64,000 nt of DNA from Oceanobacillus zhaokaii (GTDB lineage: Bacteria; Bacillota; Bacilli; Bacillales; Amphibacillaceae). Shown here piece by piece: positions 59,963 to 64,000 of this stretch. The notes under the pieces were generated by a model, which saw only the letters and a list, made by a program, of their open reading frames with translations, was not told the DNA's origin and did no database searches. How positions within the stretch are numbered: position 1 is the first letter of the stretch; each line of letters opens with the position of its first letter. Where the stretch lies: the NCBI RefSeq assembly GCF_003352005.1, contig NZ_CP024848.1, positions 381,001 through 445,000 on the forward strand, given 5' to 3'. A program made the translations under genes and the position numbers.

Positions 59963-61159
59963 ATGAAACCGACAATTGATTTAAAAGTAAACGCTAAGTT
60001 TATTGAGCAATATAAAAATAATTATCCATTGATTAGTAAGGATGCTGTCGCGAATTTAGGAGCATCAACAGAGGAAGGCGCGATTGTAAACTTAGTAGAT
60101 AACAATCGGCAATTTATTGCTAAAGGGTATTATGGCGAACAGAATAAAGGGATTGGCTGGGTTCTGTCCCATGATAAATGGGAAAAGATTGACAATGAAT
60201 TCTTCAAGAATAAGATTCTCACAGCAATTAATAAGAGAGAATCCTTTTATAAGGATATAAATACAACGGCTTTTCGTGTATTTAATGGAGAAGGCGATGG
60301 GATTGGCGGACTGACGATCGATTATTTCGATGGATATTATTTAATCCAATGGTACAGCGCTGGTATTTATTCATTCCAAAATCAGGTGCTAAACGCTTTA
60401 GATGAGCTAGGTGATTATAAAGCAATCTATGAGAAGAAACGTTTTGATACGAAAGGTCAGTACCTTGAAGATGACGATTTTGTTAAAGGGGAGCGTGGTC
60501 AATTTCCAATTGTTGTCTCAGAGAATGGGATAAACTATGCGGTTTACCTAAATGATGGTGCAATGGTTGGCATTTTCCTTGATCAGCGTGATGTACGAAA
60601 AGCTATTAGAGATAAATATGCAAACGGAAAAAATGTGCTGAACACATTTTCGTATACAGGAGCATTCTCCGTTGCAGCTGCACTAGGTGGGGCAACGAAA
60701 ACAACGAGTGTCGATCTTGCGAAACGCAGTAAAAGTAAGACGATTGAACAATTCAGCTTGAATGGTATTAATATTGAAGAGCAGGATATCATTGTCATGG
60801 ATGTCTTTGATTACTTTAAATATGCAAAGCGAAAAGAGTTGAAGTTCGACCTTATTGTATTAGATCCACCAAGTTTTGCACGTTCAAAGAAGCATACTTT
60901 CAGTACGGCAAAGGATTACCCTGCTTTAATTAAGGACACATTGGAAATTACAGAGAAGAATGGGATTATCATTGCGTCGACGAATAATGCCTCGTTCGGA
61001 ATGAAGAAATTTAAAGGCTTTATAGAAAAGGGCTTTAAAGAGATGAATACGAAATACACTATTCTTGAACAGTTTTCTTTACCAGCAGATTTCCAGGTAG
61101 ATAAGAATTTCTTACAAGGGAAATATTTAAAGGTGCTTGTTATACAAGTACAAGGTTAA
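59963..61159 (+). CDS. ywbD: Class I SAM-dependent rRNA methyltransferase, RlmI/YwbD-like
   Basis: A 398-residue protein with an N-terminal PUA-like region (to about 75) and a methyltransferase domain: VLNTFSYTGAFSVAAA (about 219-234, SAM-binding motif I), DLAKRSKSKTIEQF, and LDPPSFARSKKHTFST (about 304-319, the DPPSF catalytic motif). This fits 23S rRNA m5C methyltransferases of the RlmI group, to which YwbD belongs. AGGATGAAATT precedes the ATG. The modified base is inferred only from the family. Confidence 0.82.
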   Translation: MKPTIDLKVNAKFIEQYKNNYPLISKDAVANLGASTEEGAIVNLVDNNRQFIAKGYYGEQNKGIGWVLSHDKWEKIDNEFFKNKILTAINKRESFYKDINTTAFRVFNGEGDGIGGLTIDYFDGYYLIQWYSAGIYSFQNQVLNALDELGDYKAIYEKKRFDTKGQYLEDDDFVKGERGQFPIVVSENGINYAVYLNDGAMVGIFLDQRDVRKAIRDKYANGKNVLNTFSYTGAFSVAAALGGATKTTSVDLAKRSKSKTIEQFSLNGINIEEQDIIVMDVFDYFKYAKRKELKFDLIVLDPPSFARSKKHTFSTAKDYPALIKDTLEITEKNGIIIASTNNASFGMKKFKGFIEKGFKEMNTKYTILEQFSLPADFQVDKNFLQGKYLKVLVIQVQG

Positions 61160-61160
61160 A

Positions 61161-61204
61161 ACAACCCGCTACTATTCCAATGTGGATGGAAGCGGGTTGT
61201 TCTC
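61161..61204. terminator. Terminator between convergent genes
   Basis: ACAACCCGCT (61161-61170) / AGCGGGTTGT (61191-61200) with additional CCA/TGG pairing inside and TCTCTT downstream. Confidence 0.8.
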
Positions 61205-62539
61205 TTAAGTAAACAACTCTTTTCTTCGCCATTTACCAAATCGGAAGTATAGAAATGCAATAATACTACTAACAAGGAAACTTGTCCCCATGCCAACTGC
61301 AATTCCAATATCTCCAAATAAATAGGAGAATAACGCTGATAATGGGTAACGTAAAATCCAGAAGGAAATAATATTTAATACGAGTACTTGATACATTGCG
61401 CCCGCTGCTCGTACAATTCCATTTAAAATAAAATTAATTCCTAAAAATGGATAGCATAGTGCGATAATTTGTAAATATCTTGTACCAAACGTCACCGCTT
61501 CTTCTTCCTGAATGAATAGCATCATGCCAAACTCGGCAAAGAAAATAATGAGAATCCCGATTACTACCATTACGAGGAAGTTGTATAGCACTCCGTATTT
61601 CGCGATTTGGCTGACCCGATTCCAGTTGCGTACACCGATATTCTGTCCAGCCATACTACTTACTGCCGTACTGAGTGCGTGCGCCGGGAGCATTACTAGA
61701 CTATCAAGCCTTTGTGCTGCACTAAAGCCAGCAACAACGCCGCCACCAAATGTTGTAACAACAGTCATAATTGCTGCAGAACCAGCGGATATAACTGCCA
61801 TTTGTAATCCAGATGGAATGCCCAGGTTAAGAATCAATCCTACCTCACTCCAAGAAGGTAGCTTTGGCACACTAAATGGTGCGAGCTTTTTAGATAACAT
61901 ATAAATCATTCCATATATGAATGCGACTGCCTGCGATAGAATAGTTGCATACGCAGCACCATCAACACCCCAATTAAATCCGGAGATAAAGAGAGGATCT
62001 AGTACAATATTCAATAAAACTGCAACTATGACAAATCGTAATGGTGTCCTGCTATCACCAAGTGAACGCAGCACTGTACTAATAAAGTTATAGCCAAATA
62101 AGAAGAGAATCCCCAAAAAATTAATTCGTAAATAGGCGATTGCATCTGTCATCATACTTTCAGGTGTTCCAAGAATTGCTAAAAAATTTTCAGCAAAAAT
62201 GTAACCAATTAATCCTAATACCGCTGCAATGATTGTCATCATGACTACGAAGGCATTTAAATAACGTTTTAAACCATCTTCATTGTTTTTTCCTTTTTGC
62301 TGGGATAGAATGGTTAATGCTGCATTATTTAGACCGATAACAAATGATAGTACAGTAAAAATAATAGTTCCTGACAGAGAAACTGCACCTAGTGCATTCG
62401 CACCGAGTAAATTACCAACCCACAAACTATCCACAAATTGGTACGAAATCTGCAGTAGATTCGTCAGCATAATTGGGCCAGAAAAAGCAATTAATTGCTT
62501 CAAGATATTTCCTTGTGTGAAATCATGTTGCTTTTTCAT
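61205..62539 (-). CDS. MATE-family multidrug/Na+ antiporter
   Basis: A 444-residue membrane protein with about twelve helices in two homologous halves. Family segments are GPIMLTNLLQISYQFVDSLWVG (near 15-36, in pieces), LRSLGDSRTPLRFV (about 162-175) and GLPSGLQ-like GIPSGLQMAVISAGS at the start of the second half. It exports cationic drugs or metabolites driven by Na+ or H+. AGGCAGG is 7 nt before the ATG. No regulator is adjacent. Confidence 0.84.
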   Translation of the reverse strand: MKKQHDFTQGNILKQLIAFSGPIMLTNLLQISYQFVDSLWVGNLLGANALGAVSLSGTIIFTVLSFVIGLNNAALTILSQQKGKNNEDGLKRYLNAFVVMMTIIAAVLGLIGYIFAENFLAILGTPESMMTDAIAYLRINFLGILFLFGYNFISTVLRSLGDSRTPLRFVIVAVLLNIVLDPLFISGFNWGVDGAAYATILSQAVAFIYGMIYMLSKKLAPFSVPKLPSWSEVGLILNLGIPSGLQMAVISAGSAAIMTVVTTFGGGVVAGFSAAQRLDSLVMLPAHALSTAVSSMAGQNIGVRNWNRVSQIAKYGVLYNFLVMVVIGILIIFFAEFGMMLFIQEEEAVTFGTRYLQIIALCYPFLGINFILNGIVRAAGAMYQVLVLNIISFWILRYPLSALFSYLFGDIGIAVGMGTSFLVSSIIAFLYFRFGKWRRKELFT

Positions 62540-63018
62540 TGAAAAACCTGCCTTTGAGGAGAGTGTTCACTTTTGCATAAGTAAGAATTAAGGTGAACTA
62601 GGAAATTGTAATCCGTTCATAAAAAATACATATAATTAAAGGGTAGTCTATAAGCTTATCGGATTCAACATAAGTGCTCAAAGAGAATGAACGACTACCT
62701 ACTGTTAGCTATAAAGTGCGAACTAGATGCGATTGGGTTTAAATTAAAGCTTAGCTATACACCTTCTTTAGAAATAGTTGTTTCATTTTAAAATGCTCTC
62801 CTGTCTTCGCTAAATAACAGCTACATGAAAGTAAAATGCTTTTCCACTTTATAAAGAAATATATATTTGTTTTTCTAGCACTATCCCAGCGAGGTGTATT
62901 TTCGGAGCAACTGGCCTGAGAAATCTTACTACCTCAAAGTAGTTCACATTTTGTATCAACTAATATCAACGTTCATTACCATACCTCGAACATAACTATC
63001 ATTTTGAAAGCACCATAT
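62540..63018. other. Intergenic region of about 480 bp with no recognised gene
   Basis: AT-rich. It contains GGTAGTC (near 62642) and GACTACC (near 62692) as an inverted repeat with CATAAGTGCTCAAAG between, vaguely like the linker of the dispersed repeat. Other stretches show nothing supportable. Confidence 0.35.
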
Positions 63019-63053
63019 TAAAAAAGAACAATCCTCAAAACGAGAATTGTTCT
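63019..63053 (-). terminator. Terminator after DsbA-fold gene
   Basis: AGAACAATCCTC / GAGAATTGTTCT stem with one mismatch pair; on the minus strand it is followed by TTTTTTAAT. Confidence 0.82.
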
Positions 63054-63077
63054 GCTACTTACCCTATAAAATGTATA

Positions 63078-63980
63078 TTAGTTTTTAACGAAATATGTTT
63101 CTCCTAGAACTTCTTTCGCTTCATAATCATTCGTTGAAAGCTCTTTTTCAACATAATCTTTAATCGCTGCCTGTTCTAAATCGTACATAACTTCGATTTC
63201 TTTTGAGAATAGGAGTTTTTCTTTTGCAAGGTAATCTGCAAGAGCAGGTTGTTGTTTCGATTTTGGATCCTCACCAAGTACTTGTTTAAGTCCAGCAACA
63301 TAATACTCAAATGGACGTCCGCCAACGATTTTAACTCCTTTATTTTCCTCGTTCACCATGATGATTGTAGGAAATCCTCTTGCACCTAAGCTTGCAGCAA
63401 GCTGAAAATCTTCGTTTAGCAATTTTTGGCCAGCTGGTTGTTCTGCTTCATTCACAATTGCACTTCCGTCTAGACCAAGATCGTTCACAAGTTCAATTAG
63501 AACTTCTGCATTGGAAATGTTTTGATTGAAAGCGAAGACAGCTTCTCTTGCACGACGCAGGAAGACACTAGCAAGCTTCTCATTATGCTTTTGGACAACC
63601 TTAAATACACGTGAAGGTGTGAAAGATGATGTTACAGGGTTTTCATACCATAAAGAACCATCGATTGGCATACGGGTCATATCGCCAACCTCTCTCCAGT
63701 GTCCGGCAACATCACTTGGACCAGCTATTCCATTTTGCACGTCGGCAAAGCCATCGCCCCATTTTTCAAGCAGCCCACCCATAACAGTATGGACATTGAA
63801 ATAGTTACCATATTGTTCTAAGAATCTATTAAACTGCGGCTCAATTGCCCAGCAGTGTGAACAAATCGGATCTGTTACATAATATAGCTCAATTGTTTTC
63901 TTAGGTGCAGTCAAATCAATCAACTCCATTTCTCCGCTGCCAGCAACACCACATACTCCAGTTTCTACATCACAAATCAT
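63078..63980 (-). CDS. DsbA-family thioredoxin-fold protein (FrnE/YjbH-like)
   Basis: A cytoplasmic-looking protein of at least 300 residues with no signal peptide. TDPICSHCWAIEP places a CxxC pair at Cys40/Cys43, and an additional N-terminal pair is Cys3/Cys10. The helical insert (SSFTPSRVFKVVQKH) and the cis-Pro GARGFPTIIMV segment are typical of DsbA-fold FrnE/YjbH proteins; YjbH adapts Spx for ClpXP, but this specific role is uncertain. The frame stays open to the window edge (TNNNNN precede Met1), with no ribosome-binding site before the ATG at 63980. The true start is probably just outside, where the edge bases TGACT suggest ATGACT. Confidence 0.72.
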   Translation of the reverse strand: MICDVETGVCGVAGSGEMELIDLTAPKKTIELYYVTDPICSHCWAIEPQFNRFLEQYGNYFNVHTVMGGLLEKWGDGFADVQNGIAGPSDVAGHWREVGDMTRMPIDGSLWYENPVTSSFTPSRVFKVVQKHNEKLASVFLRRAREAVFAFNQNISNAEVLIELVNDLGLDGSAIVNEAEQPAGQKLLNEDFQLAASLGARGFPTIIMVNEENKGVKIVGGRPFEYYVAGLKQVLGEDPKSKQQPALADYLAKEKLLFSKEIEVMYDLEQAAIKDYVEKELSTNDYEAKEVLGETYFVKN

Positions 63981-64000
63981 ATTATTATTGTTATTAGTCA

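Overview
The window is a low-GC chromosomal segment of a Bacillaceae bacterium. The 16S sequence, the ITS without tRNA genes and the gene repertoire (CatE/MhqD/MhqR-like quinone defence, YwnA/YwnB pair, YusV-like siderophore ATPase, YflT-like stress protein, YkvR, YqxD, YwnH, YwbD) point to an Oceanobacillus/Virgibacillus-type relative of Bacillus. The genus is inferred, not proven. No complete insertion sequence, prophage or CRISPR array was seen.

Layout. 0.1-1.5 kb: glycosyltransferase/acyltransferase pair. 1.6-7.3 kb: electrophile and quinone defence: catechol dioxygenase, luciferase-like monooxygenase, flavin reductase plus esterase, MarR repressor, then an Rrf2 regulator with its NmrA-like oxidoreductase. 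7.5-8.1 kb: probable SigB-dependent stress gene. 8.3-13.9 kb: AraC-GH39 fusion regulator, MFS transporter and M20 amidohydrolase. 13.9-17.6 kb: FetAB-like exporter and an ABC-F ribosome-protection gene with an attenuator leader. 18.2-21.6 kb: PadR/HAAS/DUF4173 membrane cluster ending in a UppS-like gene. 21.8-22.6 kb: MhqN-like nitroreductase whose operator resembles that of the marR gene. 23.6-28.9 kb: siderophore uptake (reductase, two permeases, lipoprotein, ATPase) with a Fur box. 29-30.4 kb: LytTR/DUF3021 module. 30.6-33.1 kb: hflX behind a leader with a small upstream ORF, followed by a decayed macrolide phosphotransferase gene. 33.2-44.2 kb: two tandem rrn operons (16S-23S-5S). 44.6-46.9 kb: helD. 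47-64 kb: sugar kinase, YqxD, a second PadR/HAAS pair, two GNAT acetyltransferases, a GntR-ABC operon, DUF2935 protein, AAA ATPase, hisC and a second aminotransferase, rRNA methyltransferase, MATE pump and a DsbA-fold protein.

How it works together. Several loci protect the translation or transcription machinery and flank the rrn operons: ABC-F, HflX, the mph remnant and HelD. The ABC-F and hflX leaders both look like antibiotic-sensing attenuators. The hflX leader peptide carries an Arg-Leu-Arg motif like the macrolide-arrest motif of ErmD-type leaders, and the gene translationally coupled to hflX was a macrolide phosphotransferase, so the operon reads as a macrolide-response unit that has lost its modifying enzyme. 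The quinone genes at 1.6-6 kb and the nitroreductase at 22 kb appear to form one MarR regulon, inferred from shared palindromes containing TTAATTAA that overlap or abut -10 boxes.

All functional calls rest on motif and family recognition by eye; no database search was run.
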